64,000 nt of DNA from positions 186,001 to 250,000 of the forward strand of contig JBKBLN010000002.1 of the NCBI GenBank assembly GCA_046296415.1, given 5' to 3'. The position numbers and the translations under genes are program-made. Positions 43,818 to 53,023 of this stretch are shown here, in pieces; position 1 is the stretch's first letter, and each line of letters begins with the position of its first letter. This stretch comes from CAYNRA01 sp046296415. GTDB taxonomy: Bacteria > Bacteroidota > Bacteroidia > Cytophagales > Spirosomataceae. A model generated the notes under the pieces. It had not been told where the DNA came from. It worked only from the letters and a program-made list of their open reading frames with translations, and ran no database searches.

Positions 43818-46256
43818 TCAATCCGGTATTTGGTTAAAAATAGGCGTCAGACGAGGATCCGTCTCTTGTTTTTTTGCCTCAGTAACCAACGCTTTGAACT
43901 CAGGTAAATCAGCCAGTTGATAGGCTATTTGGAAGGCCCCATATCGGATAATGGGTTGATGGCTTGTCAACAACCATTTTCGAACCCAAGGCAAAGCCCT
44001 TTTCTGTTCTGAGGGCTCCAATAAGGTCAAATACGAAGCATATAATCCCATGATCGGATAAAGGTCCGATTCGGGGAACTGTGGCAATGTGGCGAGGATC
44101 CAATTGTGTTGATTAACATCCCGTTGATTGACATAGTAATTAGCAAGGGCACTCCAACTGTGCACATCAATCCGATTTTTATACAAAGCCATAAGTTCAG
44201 TGGCATCTGCCGGATTATTCATCAAAATAGCTTCCAAAGCGGCCCCTTGCACTACCCAAGCCGAATCCTCCAAGGCTGCGCGAAACAATACCTCATTTTG
44301 CGCATTCATGAAATTCTTTACGGCCAAAATAGCGTCGGCCCGAACCAGGGCATGGGGATCAAAACGAATGACCTGTTGTAAGGCTTTCTCGACCTTCAAA
44401 AAATCTTCTCCATCGTAATCAAATAGGGTTTGAACGGCCAATTGGCGAACTACCCAAGAAGAATCCTTCAGAGCAGATAACACCGCCGACCGAATGGTAC
44501 TATCTTGTAAAGGTGAGATAAAACGCAGTGTATCCTCACTTGCCGTAAGTTTTTGGAGGCTCTCCAGTCGACTTCGAAACCGCGGAGCTTTTTCTAATTG
44601 AAGGATGAGTTCGTCTTTTGATTTCGGATGTTGAATTTCGGCAGGTAATACATGAAATGGATCAAGAATTACCAATGGGGGGGTAGAACTTTGGGGTAAG
44701 TCAAATATCAATCGCTGCTCTAACATGCGTTTTTGAATGAATTGCCAGTTCTGGCCGTTCCAAACTGCGCAGGTAATTGGCAATTGGTAAACACGGGAGG
44801 AATCCAGTTGACTAACCAAAATCTGCGATTGGGTGACCTCGACCTGAAGCTTTGGATGGCCTGGTTGAAGCATCCATTGATCAAAAAACCATTTTAAATC
44901 TCGACCAGTTACCTCCTCTACCACCCGACGATAATCATCCATTTCAGCCGTCTGGTATCGAAAACGGGAAAGAAAGCGTTGCATTGAAGTAAAAAAAGCA
45001 TCATCTCCCACTTCATGACGCAACAAATGGAGAATCCGGCCACCTTTGGCATAAGAATGGGCATCGAACATATCATCAGGATGACCATAGTCAAACCTCA
45101 GAATGGGTACTTGCTTTTCTTTTGATTCTTCCAAATATTGATTCCAAGCTTTCAAGGAAATCCACTCAGCGGCTTCTTTTCCTTGGGAGGCTTCTTTCCA
45201 GAGGTATTCAGAATAATCTGCGAAGGATTCATTTACGGCCAAATGAGACCAAGACTCACAGGTCACCAAATTTCCAAACCATTGATGAAAAAGTTCATGG
45301 GCTATGATATCCTCCTGATCTTGATCGACCAACTGATTAGGGGATTTCAAGATAAAATCTCCATGCACCGTAGCCCCTGTATTTTCCATTGCACCGGTGA
45401 CAAACTCGCGGGCAACAATTTGTGCATATCCAGGCCAAGGGAAAGGTGTCCCGGTTAAAAATTCAAAGAAGCGAATCATCGAACCTGTTTTCCCAAAAAT
45501 AGCTTGCGCGGAAGAGGCATATTTTTTCTCCACATAATAGGCTATTTCATGTCCTTTATACACTTGATCGGGTATTTTCTCCCATTCCCCCACCGCGATC
45601 ATGGTCAAATAAACGGCATGTGGTTGTGACAGAATCCAGGTATCCTCACGCTGACCGTTGGCAAGTTTTTTCCTCGATTTTAGCAATCCATTCGATAGCG
45701 TTTCGAAACGATCTTCAACTTTTAGAATAACCTCTTGGGTATGTTTTTGATTGGGAGAATCCAAGGTAGGAAACCAACACGAGTTGCCATGGGTCTCTCC
45801 TTGTGTCCAAAGTTGTGTGGGAAGATCCGGCTGTTTTTCATCAGCATCCACAAAATACAATCCACGGTCCGTTGATTTTATCGATGGAATTGCTTTTTTA
45901 AGTAAATCAGGCCCAGCAAGATAGGAAACAGAAACCTCGAGGGTATCGAAACGACTTACTTGGCGGCCCAGTGGAATAGTCAGGATTCGATCGTTGTATT
46001 GAAAGGTACTCTTTTTTCCTTTGACCCTCACCTCGGAAATCACCATGCCTTTGGCATCCAATATCACTTGGTTCTGAGGATAAAAGTACGGCTTTAACCA
46101 CAAGGTGGCTTGGCCTTGAATACGTTCAGTGGCGAATAAGGGGGTAATCTCCAGACGTGAATGAAGTAAATCAAACGCGAGCTCCTGCGAACCTTTTTGT
46201 TGGCTAAAAACGCTCAGATGTACCCAAAGAAAGCAAATACCAATCAAATACCTCAT
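43818..46256 (-). CDS. M1-family zinc aminopeptidase with C-terminal HEAT-like repeats
   Basis: 812 residues. A signal peptide (ending VFSQQ) is followed by the M1 N-terminal beta domain and the catalytic domain with GAMENTGATV (substrate N-terminus anchor), zinc site H320-E-L-F-H324 and E343 in NESFADY. The C-terminal 250 residues are HEAT-like alpha repeats (DSTIRSAVLSALKDSSWVVRQLAVQTLFDYD, ALVRADAILAVKNFM, SAWVVQGAALEAILM), in place of the ERAP-type domain. It would cleave N-terminal residues from exported peptides. Its ATG overlaps the upstream permease stop by 4 bases. Confidence 0.93.
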   Translation of the reverse strand: MRYLIGICFLWVHLSVFSQQKGSQELAFDLLHSRLEITPLFATERIQGQATLWLKPYFYPQNQVILDAKGMVISEVRVKGKKSTFQYNDRILTIPLGRQVSRFDTLEVSVSYLAGPDLLKKAIPSIKSTDRGLYFVDADEKQPDLPTQLWTQGETHGNSCWFPTLDSPNQKHTQEVILKVEDRFETLSNGLLKSRKKLANGQREDTWILSQPHAVYLTMIAVGEWEKIPDQVYKGHEIAYYVEKKYASSAQAIFGKTGSMIRFFEFLTGTPFPWPGYAQIVAREFVTGAMENTGATVHGDFILKSPNQLVDQDQEDIIAHELFHQWFGNLVTCESWSHLAVNESFADYSEYLWKEASQGKEAAEWISLKAWNQYLEESKEKQVPILRFDYGHPDDMFDAHSYAKGGRILHLLRHEVGDDAFFTSMQRFLSRFRYQTAEMDDYRRVVEEVTGRDLKWFFDQWMLQPGHPKLQVEVTQSQILVSQLDSSRVYQLPITCAVWNGQNWQFIQKRMLEQRLIFDLPQSSTPPLVILDPFHVLPAEIQHPKSKDELILQLEKAPRFRSRLESLQKLTASEDTLRFISPLQDSTIRSAVLSALKDSSWVVRQLAVQTLFDYDGEDFLKVEKALQQVIRFDPHALVRADAILAVKNFMNAQNEVLFRAALEDSAWVVQGAALEAILMNNPADATELMALYKNRIDVHSWSALANYYVNQRDVNQHNWILATLPQFPESDLYPIMGLYASYLTLLEPSEQKRALPWVRKWLLTSHQPIIRYGAFQIAYQLADLPEFKALVTEAKKQETDPRLTPIFNQIPD

Positions 46257-47473
46257 TTTGTTTCTTTTAAGAATTGAACAGCTTTATTGGCCGGAAAGAA
46301 GGAAACCAAGACACCGATTCCCAAAACCCCGGCAACGATTTTCACCAAGTCGAGTCCGTCCACACGAACTGGATAGGCATCCACAAGGGCACTCGACATA
46401 CCCATGGAGACAAAACCATACGTTTGCTGAAGCCAGCAAAGTGCCATTCCGAGGAGTAGCCCGGTACCTGCTCCCATACAGGTGATGTAGACGCCCTCGG
46501 TTAAGAATAATTTGAAAATAAGCTGAGTATCTGCTCCAATCGCCCGCAGGATACGTATATCCTCTCTTTTTTCAATAACAAGCATTGTCAAAGAAAAAAA
46601 GATATTAAAGGAAGCAATACCGATAATGAAAAGAAGAGCGATAAAAATGAACAACTTTTCAATTCGAATGGCTCGAAACAAGGCCTCATTTTGTTGATCT
46701 TGATTGAGTACTTGAAGTCCCTCAGGTAAGGATTGGATCAATTCCTCTTGAACCGATTCGATGGAATGACCGGGCCGAATAAAAACTTCGAAATGTGTAA
46801 TTTGATTTTCTTTTTCGGTCAATTCTTGAACTACTTCCAAAGGAGCATACACCCAATTGTCGTACCGTTGTTCGAGCGAAAAAACACCTGACGTTTGCAG
46901 ACTGACGGCATTGATATTTTCCTCCGGATTGAGCACATTCAAGGACCGATTGTTGGGGTACCAAAGCTCAAGGGGAATGGAAAAGTCCCGCAAATTCATT
47001 TGAAGACCATTTAACACACCACCACCTACTACCGCAAAGTGATAGGGACCTTCCTCGGTGAGAAGTAAACCATCCCGGATAGAGGATCTTATGGGTGAGA
47101 ATTTCTGAAACGTTGAGTCAACCCCGTGCAATGTCACCACCATCTGTCCATCTCGATAACGTGCTAGGGCATTGACTTCGAGAACCGGTGTGATATGATG
47201 GATGGCAGGATTCTGTCGAAGCCTCAAACTCCATTTTTCTGAGGCCGAGAAAGTGCGGTTGTCGGTTCTTTTGATTTTAAGTTCGGGATCAAACGACTTA
47301 AAAATAGAGCGATTGAGGTCCTCTAATCCATTAAATACCGATAAAATCACCACCAAGGCAAATGTACCCACGCAAACGCCAAGTACCGACAACCAAGAAA
47401 TGACATGAATGAACCCTTTCTTTCGCCGAGAATAAAAGTATTTTTGGGCAAGGAAAAAGTGCACCCAACGCAT
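46253..47473 (-). CDS. FtsX/LolCE-type ABC transporter permease
   Basis: 406 residues. The N-terminal membrane helix after AQKYFYSRRKKGFIHVIS (SVLGVCVGTFALVVILSVFNGLEDL), a large periplasmic domain (about 50-270) and three C-terminal helices (FIFIALLFIIGIASFNIFFSLTMLVIEKREDIRILRAIGA, ...) define the LolC/LolE-type MacB-FtsX family. It likely extracts lipoproteins or other lipidated substrates from the inner membrane. No ATPase partner gene is nearby. It sits five bases after rbfA. Confidence 0.9.
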   Translation of the reverse strand: MRWVHFFLAQKYFYSRRKKGFIHVISWLSVLGVCVGTFALVVILSVFNGLEDLNRSIFKSFDPELKIKRTDNRTFSASEKWSLRLRQNPAIHHITPVLEVNALARYRDGQMVVTLHGVDSTFQKFSPIRSSIRDGLLLTEEGPYHFAVVGGGVLNGLQMNLRDFSIPLELWYPNNRSLNVLNPEENINAVSLQTSGVFSLEQRYDNWVYAPLEVVQELTEKENQITHFEVFIRPGHSIESVQEELIQSLPEGLQVLNQDQQNEALFRAIRIEKLFIFIALLFIIGIASFNIFFSLTMLVIEKREDIRILRAIGADTQLIFKLFLTEGVYITCMGAGTGLLLGMALCWLQQTYGFVSMGMSSALVDAYPVRVDGLDLVKIVAGVLGIGVLVSFFPANKAVQFLKETK

Positions 47474-47478
47474 AGGCT

Positions 47479-47877
47479 TTAGTCTTTATATGGATGATTT
47501 AGTTTGCGAATACTTTCTTCTTCGTCGGGAATTTCCAAATCGGCGAAAAGGGATTCAATTTTCTGGGCATATTCGGCGGTGTCATCCAAATAAAACTGGA
47601 AGTCGGGTACGATTCTAAATTGATGACGAACCCGCTGTCCAAGATGCATTCGGATCACTTTGCTGTTTTCTTGAATTTTCTCGAGAATCTCTTGTTTATC
47701 TTTCGCTTGCAAAAAACTGAGATACACACGAGCAATGGCCAAATCTGGAGTTACCTTAACATCAGTTATGGTAACGAATGTGGATCCAAAAATTCCTCGT
47801 AGTTCTTTTTGAAAAATTTCACCTAAATCTTTATGGATTTGGCGGGCGATTTGTCTCTGTCGCTTCGATTCTGTCAT
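47479..47877 (-). CDS. rbfA: RbfA, ribosome-binding factor A
   Basis: 132 residues. KH-like fold with RQIARQIHKDLGEIFQKELRG at the N-terminus, then VTITDVKVTPDLAIARVYLSF and RMHLGQRVRHQFRIVPDFQFYLDDTAEYAQKIESL, typical of RbfA. It aids late 30S subunit maturation and cold adaptation. It is the first gene of the rbfA / permease / M1 peptidase / radical-SAM operon. Confidence 0.95.
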   Translation of the reverse strand: MTESKRQRQIARQIHKDLGEIFQKELRGIFGSTFVTITDVKVTPDLAIARVYLSFLQAKDKQEILEKIQENSKVIRMHLGQRVRHQFRIVPDFQFYLDDTAEYAQKIESLFADLEIPDEEESIRKLNHPYKD

Positions 47878-47911
47878 TGCGCCTTTCTTTTTTACAAATA
47901 TCTTGACTTAT

Positions 47912-47944
47912 TTTGGTTTATCCTTTTTTGACCCTATAATTTTG
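47912..47944 (+). promoter_or_regulatory. Promoter of the hypothetical membrane protein
   Basis: TTTG (47912-47915) and TAATTTTG (47937-47944) with 21-base spacing form a perfect Bacteroidota promoter; transcription would start near 47950, 18 bases before GTG 47968. Confidence 0.75.
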
Positions 47945-47967
47945 TCCAATTAAACCATTCTCGACTC

Positions 47968-49383
47968 GTGCTCACATTTTTCAGGATAAATGCTTTTTTT
48001 CAAATCATTGTATTGGCCGCTTTGTGGATTTTAATGCAATTTGATTTATTTTCAAACCAAGCACCCCGATTAACCTTGGAGCTTGAATGGTTGCTAATCG
48101 GGGAACAATTGCATTTGGGAAAAAACCTATACAGTGAAGTATTAACGTTGATTTCTCCTTTGTCTGCCTATTTCTACCAATTTTTTTATTTTCTGTTTGG
48201 TCGAAATTTTTTGGTTTTTCAGGGTTTAGCCGTTGGCTTTGCCTTTCTTCAAAGTTTATATTTTGTTTGGATAACTCAAAATCGCCAAACCTTTACCGAA
48301 AAAAATTATTTGGTTGGAATCATTTACCTGATCCTCATGCATGCGTGCTTTGATCTAACCAAACTTTCCCCTCCCCTCTTGGGTATGTTTTGGGTTTTGT
48401 TTTCGATCAACCAAGTACTCAAACAAATTGAAAGTCGAGCGGGGGTGCGGGATGATATCATCGAGGTTGGAATTTTCTTGGGCATTGCCGGACTGTTCTA
48501 CCCCCCCTACTGGGTATTGTTGATTTGGGTGTTTCTATCCACGATCCTGTACTCAAGTATTAATCCCCGTCAACTTTTGTTGGTATTAATCGGATTTGCT
48601 CTGCCATTGGTGGCAATTGGTTTGTTTTTTTATTTCTCCCAAAATACCGCTTTCAATACATTTTGGTTGATGAATAGCCTCTCTTTTAGTAAGTTTCCTG
48701 CCTCTGAGTGGTTTTCTCAAGTCCGTGCTTGGTCGATCCCCTTGGTGATTGCAGTGATGGGAATCATCAAAATGTTAAAAGGAACTCGGTACAGTAATTA
48801 CCAGAATCGATACCATCAAGCGTTTCTATTGTATCTGGCTCTATGTTTGGCCATCATGCTATTGGCCCCACAACAAATCCCCATGTACCTCATGGTGACC
48901 GTCCCTGGGCTAACCATTTTCATTTCGGGCTTCTTTATTCATTTAAGGGGAACATGGCTACCAGAATTGTACTTCACTTTGTTTTTAGCCTCCACACTAG
49001 GGAATTACATCCTCGGAATCAAAGGGATGTCGGGAGGTGCGGGACAAGAACATACCTCACTTCGACTGGGCCCATCGACCCTCCCACTTAAATTTCATGG
49101 ACAACGTCTGTTGATATTGGGATCCAACTTAGCTGAATACCAGGATGCCCAACCCGCCACCAAGTATTTAAATTGGAACATGGCTAAACAAGATTTTAAT
49201 AGCATTGAGCGGTACGAAAGCCTGGTTTCTATTTTTGATACGTTTGCCTCGTCCCCACCTACGTTGATTTTAGACAAAGAAAATTTAATGCCTTTACTCA
49301 TGAAAAAGATCCCGGTCATTCGGACACAATACAAGGCGGTTCCGAAGTACCCGGGATACTATCAATTGGTTTCTTCTGAGTGA
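47968..49383 (+). CDS. Polytopic membrane protein of unknown function
   Basis: 471 residues starting with GTG 47968, supported by the promoter just upstream. About nine to eleven hydrophobic segments fill residues 8-350 (FFQIIVLAALWILMQF, LVGIIYLILMHACF, VGIFLGIAGLFYPPYWVLLIWVFLS, LLLVLIGFALPLVAIGLFFYF, LYLALCLAIMLLA). A soluble C-terminal domain of about 110 residues follows (GQRLLILGSNLAEYQDA, PTLILDKENLMPLLMKKIPVIRTQYKAV), resembling the C-terminal part of GT-C type membrane glycosyltransferases. It may be a Bacteroidota DUF6427-like or GT-C-like protein; I cannot decide. It is monocistronic and convergent with rpiB, from which it is separated by one base. Confidence 0.6.
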   Translation: MLTFFRINAFFQIIVLAALWILMQFDLFSNQAPRLTLELEWLLIGEQLHLGKNLYSEVLTLISPLSAYFYQFFYFLFGRNFLVFQGLAVGFAFLQSLYFVWITQNRQTFTEKNYLVGIIYLILMHACFDLTKLSPPLLGMFWVLFSINQVLKQIESRAGVRDDIIEVGIFLGIAGLFYPPYWVLLIWVFLSTILYSSINPRQLLLVLIGFALPLVAIGLFFYFSQNTAFNTFWLMNSLSFSKFPASEWFSQVRAWSIPLVIAVMGIIKMLKGTRYSNYQNRYHQAFLLYLALCLAIMLLAPQQIPMYLMVTVPGLTIFISGFFIHLRGTWLPELYFTLFLASTLGNYILGIKGMSGGAGQEHTSLRLGPSTLPLKFHGQRLLILGSNLAEYQDAQPATKYLNWNMAKQDFNSIERYESLVSIFDTFASSPPTLILDKENLMPLLMKKIPVIRTQYKAVPKYPGYYQLVSSE

Positions 49384-49384
49384 C

Positions 49385-49819
49385 TTAGCAAGAAATCTTA
49401 TTGACACGAGTGGCGTGCCGTCCTCCTTCAAATTCGGTCGTAATGAAAGCCTCTACACAGGCGATCGCTTTTTCCAAGCTGATAAAACGTGCCGGAATGC
49501 ACAGGACATTTGCGTTGTTGTGTTGTCTGGATAATTGGGCAAGCTCAACCTCCCAAACAAGCGCCGCACGAATGTTTTGGTGTTTATTAGCGGTCATGCA
49601 AACACCGTTTCCTGACCCACAAATTAGAATTCCCAAATTGTTTTCACCTTTCTCAACGGAGGAAGACAACGGATGAGCCGAATCTGGATAGTCAAATGAT
49701 TCCTCTGAGTATGGGCCAAAATCCATGCTAGGGTATCCGTGCTGATTCAACCATTGAATGATTTCCTTTTTGTACTGAAATCCAGCGTGGTCACTTCCGA
49801 TTGCGATTTTGGTCGTCAT
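49385..49819 (-). CDS. rpiB: Ribose-5-phosphate isomerase B
   Basis: 144 residues. RpiB/LacAB signatures: KIAIGSDHAGFQYK, MDFGPYS, YPDSAHPLSSSVEKGENNLGILICGSGNGVCMTANKHQNIRAALVW (catalytic Cys in GNGVCMTANK) and HNNANVLCIPARFIS. It interconverts ribose-5- and ribulose-5-phosphate in the pentose phosphate pathway. A -7 box TATATTTG lies at 49853-49860. Confidence 0.96.
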   Translation of the reverse strand: MTTKIAIGSDHAGFQYKKEIIQWLNQHGYPSMDFGPYSEESFDYPDSAHPLSSSVEKGENNLGILICGSGNGVCMTANKHQNIRAALVWEVELAQLSRQHNNANVLCIPARFISLEKAIACVEAFITTEFEGGRHATRVNKISC

Positions 49820-49852
49820 AATTTTTCTTCCTTTGTTATAAACTTTTCAACA

Positions 49853-49860
49853 CAAATATA
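49853..49860 (-). promoter_or_regulatory. -7 promoter box of rpiB
   Basis: TATATTTG on the minus strand fits TAnnTTTG, about 34 bases before the rpiB ATG. Confidence 0.45.
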
Positions 49861-49917
49861 CGTTTTACCATTCCATTTCACTAGAATAAAACCTGTTTTA
49901 CTATAAATTAACCTGAT

Positions 49918-50637
49918 ATGTCGCAAGAAGAAGAAGAAGAAGAGAAAATATTGGAGGCATTTGAGCCAAAAAATTGGAATGAGATCCAAAGTCAGGACGC
50001 CTGGCAGATTTTCAAAGCCATGGCTGAGTTTGTAGAGGGATTTGATAAATTAGCCAAAATAGGCCCATGTGTTTCAATCTTTGGATCTGCCCGAACCAAA
50101 CCCGAGAATCCTTATTACCTAATGGCCGAGCAAATTGCAGAACGTTTGGTGGAAAAGGGATATGGGGTGATCACTGGCGGTGGACCTGGAATCATGGAAG
50201 CTGGGAATAAAGGTGCCCATCAACGGGGAGGAAAGTCGGTAGGTTTAAATATCAAATTACCGTTTGAGCAAGTTCCGAACCCGTATGTGGACCCCGACAA
50301 AAGCATCAATTTTGACTACTTTTTTGCCAGAAAAGTGAACTTCATCAAATACTCACAAGGATTTGTGGTGATGCCGGGTGGATTCGGCACCATGGATGAA
50401 TTATTTGAAGCCTTGACACTTATTCAAACCAAGAAAATTGGAAGATTCCCGATTGTTCTTGTCGGAAGCCGATATTGGCAAGGTTTGATCGATTGGTTGG
50501 AACAAACCATGGGAGAAATGGAACGTAACATCAATCCAGAGGATATGAAACTTATGCAGGTTGTGGATACTCCGGAAGATGCCGTTCGAGTCATCGATGA
50601 GTTCTACGGCAAATATTTGTTGAAGCCGAACTTCTAA
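49918..50637 (+). CDS. LOG-family (TIGR00730) protein
   Basis: 239 residues. A short Glu-rich start (MSQEEEEEEK) is followed by the LOG Rossmann domain: VSIFGSARTKPENPYY, YGVITGGGPGIMEAGNKGA, VNFIKYSQGFVVMPGGFGTMDELFEALTLIQTKK. PGGFGTMDE is the phosphoribohydrolase signature shared with cytokinin-activating LOG enzymes and lysine-decarboxylase-like proteins. In bacteria the family cleaves nucleoside monophosphates (AMP to adenine and ribose-5-phosphate). It is divergent from rpiB, which consumes ribose-5-phosphate; that link is suggestive but unproven. Terminated at 50641. Confidence 0.9.
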   Translation: MSQEEEEEEKILEAFEPKNWNEIQSQDAWQIFKAMAEFVEGFDKLAKIGPCVSIFGSARTKPENPYYLMAEQIAERLVEKGYGVITGGGPGIMEAGNKGAHQRGGKSVGLNIKLPFEQVPNPYVDPDKSINFDYFFARKVNFIKYSQGFVVMPGGFGTMDELFEALTLIQTKKIGRFPIVLVGSRYWQGLIDWLEQTMGEMERNINPEDMKLMQVVDTPEDAVRVIDEFYGKYLLKPNF

Positions 50638-50640
50638 ACA

Positions 50641-50669
50641 AAAAAGCCCAATTCACATTGGGCTTTTTT
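50641..50669. terminator. Bidirectional terminator
   Basis: Stem AAAAAGCCCAA / TTGGGCTTTTT between the convergent LOG gene and NTF2-like gene. Confidence 0.88.
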
Positions 50670-50685
50670 GTTTGGATCTACTAGA

Positions 50686-51219
50686 TTACCAGCCGTCGTC
50701 TGCCACTGCTTTTTTTACTGGGGCAGCCGGTTTTTTGGCAGGCGTGGCCCCTTTGGCAGGTGCCTTACTAGGTACTTGTGGAGCACTTGATTGAACTGAT
50801 TCATTTTTTTCAATCCGAGTGAAAACACGGCTTACAATCTTCCATTCTCCATTGATTTTGAGCAAATTCAGTAGATCAATGATTTTATTCGTAGGATACT
50901 CGGTTTCCGTAACTGCCGTGGCCGCCGTACCTGCATAAGACCATGAAACAATCCGAGTTGTTCGGTCCATTACTTCATTAGGTTTGATACGGGCAGTGAG
51001 ATCGCGTACGGTCATTCCCGTCATGGCTCCATTTTTGCCAACCGAACGTTGAACGGCATCCGGCACAAACGCATTTTTAAAACGTTCTACTTCCCCGTTG
51101 GTACCCCCTTCCAAAAAATCACGTAGGGTCTTTTCGATTGCGACTTCCTCCTGTGCCCATGCCGGACTTACCGCCGCTAACCACCCTAATAAACAAATAG
51201 AAACAATTCTCTTGACCAT
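50686..51219 (-). CDS. Secreted NTF2-like (lumazine-binding-like) protein with Pro/Ala/Lys tail
   Basis: 177 residues with signal peptide MVKRIVSICLLGWLAAVSPAWA cleaved before QEEVA. The mature part (about 23-135) matches the NTF2-like, lumazine-binding-type group: AIEKTLRDFLEGGTNGEVERFKNAF, TVRDLTARIK, YAGTAATAVTETEYPTNKIIDLLNLLKINGEWKIVSRVF. The last 40 residues are a low-complexity Pro/Ala/Lys tail (APQVPSKAPAKGATPAKKPAAPVKK). Function is unknown; such folds often act as ligand-binding pockets or small hydrolases. Confidence 0.75.
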   Translation of the reverse strand: MVKRIVSICLLGWLAAVSPAWAQEEVAIEKTLRDFLEGGTNGEVERFKNAFVPDAVQRSVGKNGAMTGMTVRDLTARIKPNEVMDRTTRIVSWSYAGTAATAVTETEYPTNKIIDLLNLLKINGEWKIVSRVFTRIEKNESVQSSAPQVPSKAPAKGATPAKKPAAPVKKAVADDGW

Positions 51220-51353
51220 AGCCGTTTTTTAAATTTGAATTGAAAGGATTTTTATTACAAAATTTTAATAAATTCAAAAGTTTTAATATTCTGTTACTTT
51301 TTAGTGATTGAACGTCGTAAAATTAGTTTTTAACCAGTAAACACCAAAAAATT

Positions 51354-51815
51354 ATGGGCTTGATTTCATTTTTAGGGACTGTCGGAGAAAAACTCTTCGG
51401 AAAAGAGGTAGAAGCCGCACCTGCCGAGCAAAAACACGAATTAAAAGCTGGTGCTTTGTTGGCGCATGTCAAAAAACTAGGTCTTAGCTATCAAAGTTTA
51501 ACAATCAAAGTTCAACAGGATACCGTTACCCTCTCAGGCGAAGTATCCGAGCAAGCTGATGCCGAGAAAATTGCCTTGGCTGTTGGGAATGTGGAAGGTG
51601 TTAAAGTAGTGGATAACCAACTTATTGTGGCTACCCCTGAACCTCCCGCACAATACCATACGGTAGAAAAAGGTGACTGGCTCTCCAAAATCGCCCAGAC
51701 GTATTATGGAGACCCTCAAAAATTCCCTCTAATTTTTGAAGCCAACAAACCGATGTTGACCGATCCCGACAAAATTTATCCAGGACAAGTGCTCCGGATC
51801 CCCCCCATCAAATAA
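51354..51815 (+). CDS. lysM: BON-LysM protein (YgaU/Kbp-like)
   Basis: 153 residues without an export signal: an N-terminal MGLISFLGTVGEKLFGKE, a BON domain (about 28-100, LSYQSLTIKVQQDTVTLSGEV, GNVEGVKVVDNQLIV) and a LysM domain (102-152, YHTVEKGDWLSKIAQTYYGD, IFEANKPMLTDPDKIYPGQVLRIP). The order and the sequence of the last 40 residues are very close to E. coli YgaU/Kbp, a cytoplasmic potassium-binding protein. I infer the same role here, but the BON domain is diverged enough that K+ binding needs testing. Terminated by a bidirectional hairpin. Confidence 0.88.
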   Translation: MGLISFLGTVGEKLFGKEVEAAPAEQKHELKAGALLAHVKKLGLSYQSLTIKVQQDTVTLSGEVSEQADAEKIALAVGNVEGVKVVDNQLIVATPEPPAQYHTVEKGDWLSKIAQTYYGDPQKFPLIFEANKPMLTDPDKIYPGQVLRIPPIK

Positions 51816-51839
51816 AAAAAGGCCTTACGGCCTTTTTTT
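51814..51839. terminator. Bidirectional terminator between lysM and lipoprotein gene
   Basis: A7-GGCC-TTAC-GGCC-T7 hairpin between convergent genes. Confidence 0.88.
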
Positions 51840-51840
51840 A

Positions 51841-52995
51841 TTAATATCGATCATAGAAACCCCGAATCCTGGACGTTACTTGGTTGTAAATTGGCTTACA
51901 AAACTCAATAAACAATTGTTGAGGAGGGGGCGGTAGTTCCTCTCTTCGCTGGGTCATGGACAGCATCTCCTTGGTCAGAGCCCGCTCATCTCCATTGAAC
52001 GAGGCCCAGTCATTAACCCAAACAAACTGACCGGGAAACTCCTGAACTTGCAAAGGTCTACCTGTTTTAAAATCTAAAATTTGCATTTGAAGCAATCCCT
52101 TCGAAATCACTTCTTTTCTATTTTTAATTAAATCGGCATGAACTTTCCCATAGACAGCCACTTTTTTACCACCAATGGTCGCTTCCCCGGTCTTGACACT
52201 GTCCGAACTAGTTACTCGCACTTTTTCGGTAGTACGGTGGGTCTCTCCGACCACAAAATCGACAAATTCGAGGCGCACGACTTGATCTGGCTGTAGCTGG
52301 GTGGCTTCCGCCTGTTGAGGGGAGTGAAATTGAACAAATCGATTCATCCGCCGATTGGATTGCACAAATTCAGCGATTTGATCTTGAAAGAATGCATGAC
52401 TAAAAGAAAATAAACGGGAATTCAATCGAGGTTGCTCCAGAACCACATGAGTAGAAGCAATCCAGTAGGCTTTATCTGTCAGCGAAGCCACATCCCGATA
52501 CCCCGGCATCAAGGCCGAAATTCGTTCCAAATGATCGACTGCTTGACGAGCAGGAATCTTCTCACCAGAGGTTAGAAGTTGCACCGCTTTGTCGTATCGC
52601 TCAGACACGGCCAACTCCCGGGCTACTTGCGACTGACTTGAAAAATCTTCGGGGGTGATGACCCGCCGACAAGCCGCACAACTCTGGATTGCCCGAAACA
52701 TTTGGTTGAGTCGTTCAAAATGGTTCAAAGCTACCTCATGTCGAAAGGGCTGATTGCTTTGTTCCGATACCTGAATGGCCCTTTTTAAATCAGACAAAGC
52801 CGCGGGATACGCTTCTTTTAATACAGTAAGAGATTTTGTATGATTGCCATCTCGGCGGAGTTTATCTGTGGCCTGCATTACGGCCTCGACATATTCTCCC
52901 TCCGATAAAGCCTTAACACCCGATTTGGCACAACCAAAACCGATGCCGAACGCCAAACTTAGCAAGACTAGGCGATTGAGGATAGAGTAGTTCAT
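51841..52995 (-). CDS. Lipoprotein of unknown function, TPR-like
   Basis: 384 residues. The signal ends in a lipobox GFGC (Cys near residue 22). The N-terminal two-thirds are helical and may form TPR-like repeats (YVEAVMQATDKLRRDGNHTKSLTVLKEAYPAAL, HEVALNHFERLNQMFRAI, ELAVSERYDKAVQLL). A CAACRR pair of cysteines stands near residue 107. The C-terminal part is beta-rich (VVRLEFVDFVVGETHRTTEKVRV, GKKVAVYGKVHADLIKNRKE, QVQEFPGQFVWVNDWA). It is the last gene of the DUF819 / Wzi / lipoprotein run (28-base gap after the Wzi-like gene). Function is unknown; its genomic position suggests an envelope role. Confidence 0.7.
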   Translation of the reverse strand: MNYSILNRLVLLSLAFGIGFGCAKSGVKALSEGEYVEAVMQATDKLRRDGNHTKSLTVLKEAYPAALSDLKRAIQVSEQSNQPFRHEVALNHFERLNQMFRAIQSCAACRRVITPEDFSSQSQVARELAVSERYDKAVQLLTSGEKIPARQAVDHLERISALMPGYRDVASLTDKAYWIASTHVVLEQPRLNSRLFSFSHAFFQDQIAEFVQSNRRMNRFVQFHSPQQAEATQLQPDQVVRLEFVDFVVGETHRTTEKVRVTSSDSVKTGEATIGGKKVAVYGKVHADLIKNRKEVISKGLLQMQILDFKTGRPLQVQEFPGQFVWVNDWASFNGDERALTKEMLSMTQRREELPPPPQQLFIEFCKPIYNQVTSRIRGFYDRY

Positions 52996-53023
52996 GTAAA
53001 CAAAGTCAAATTTACATGCAATT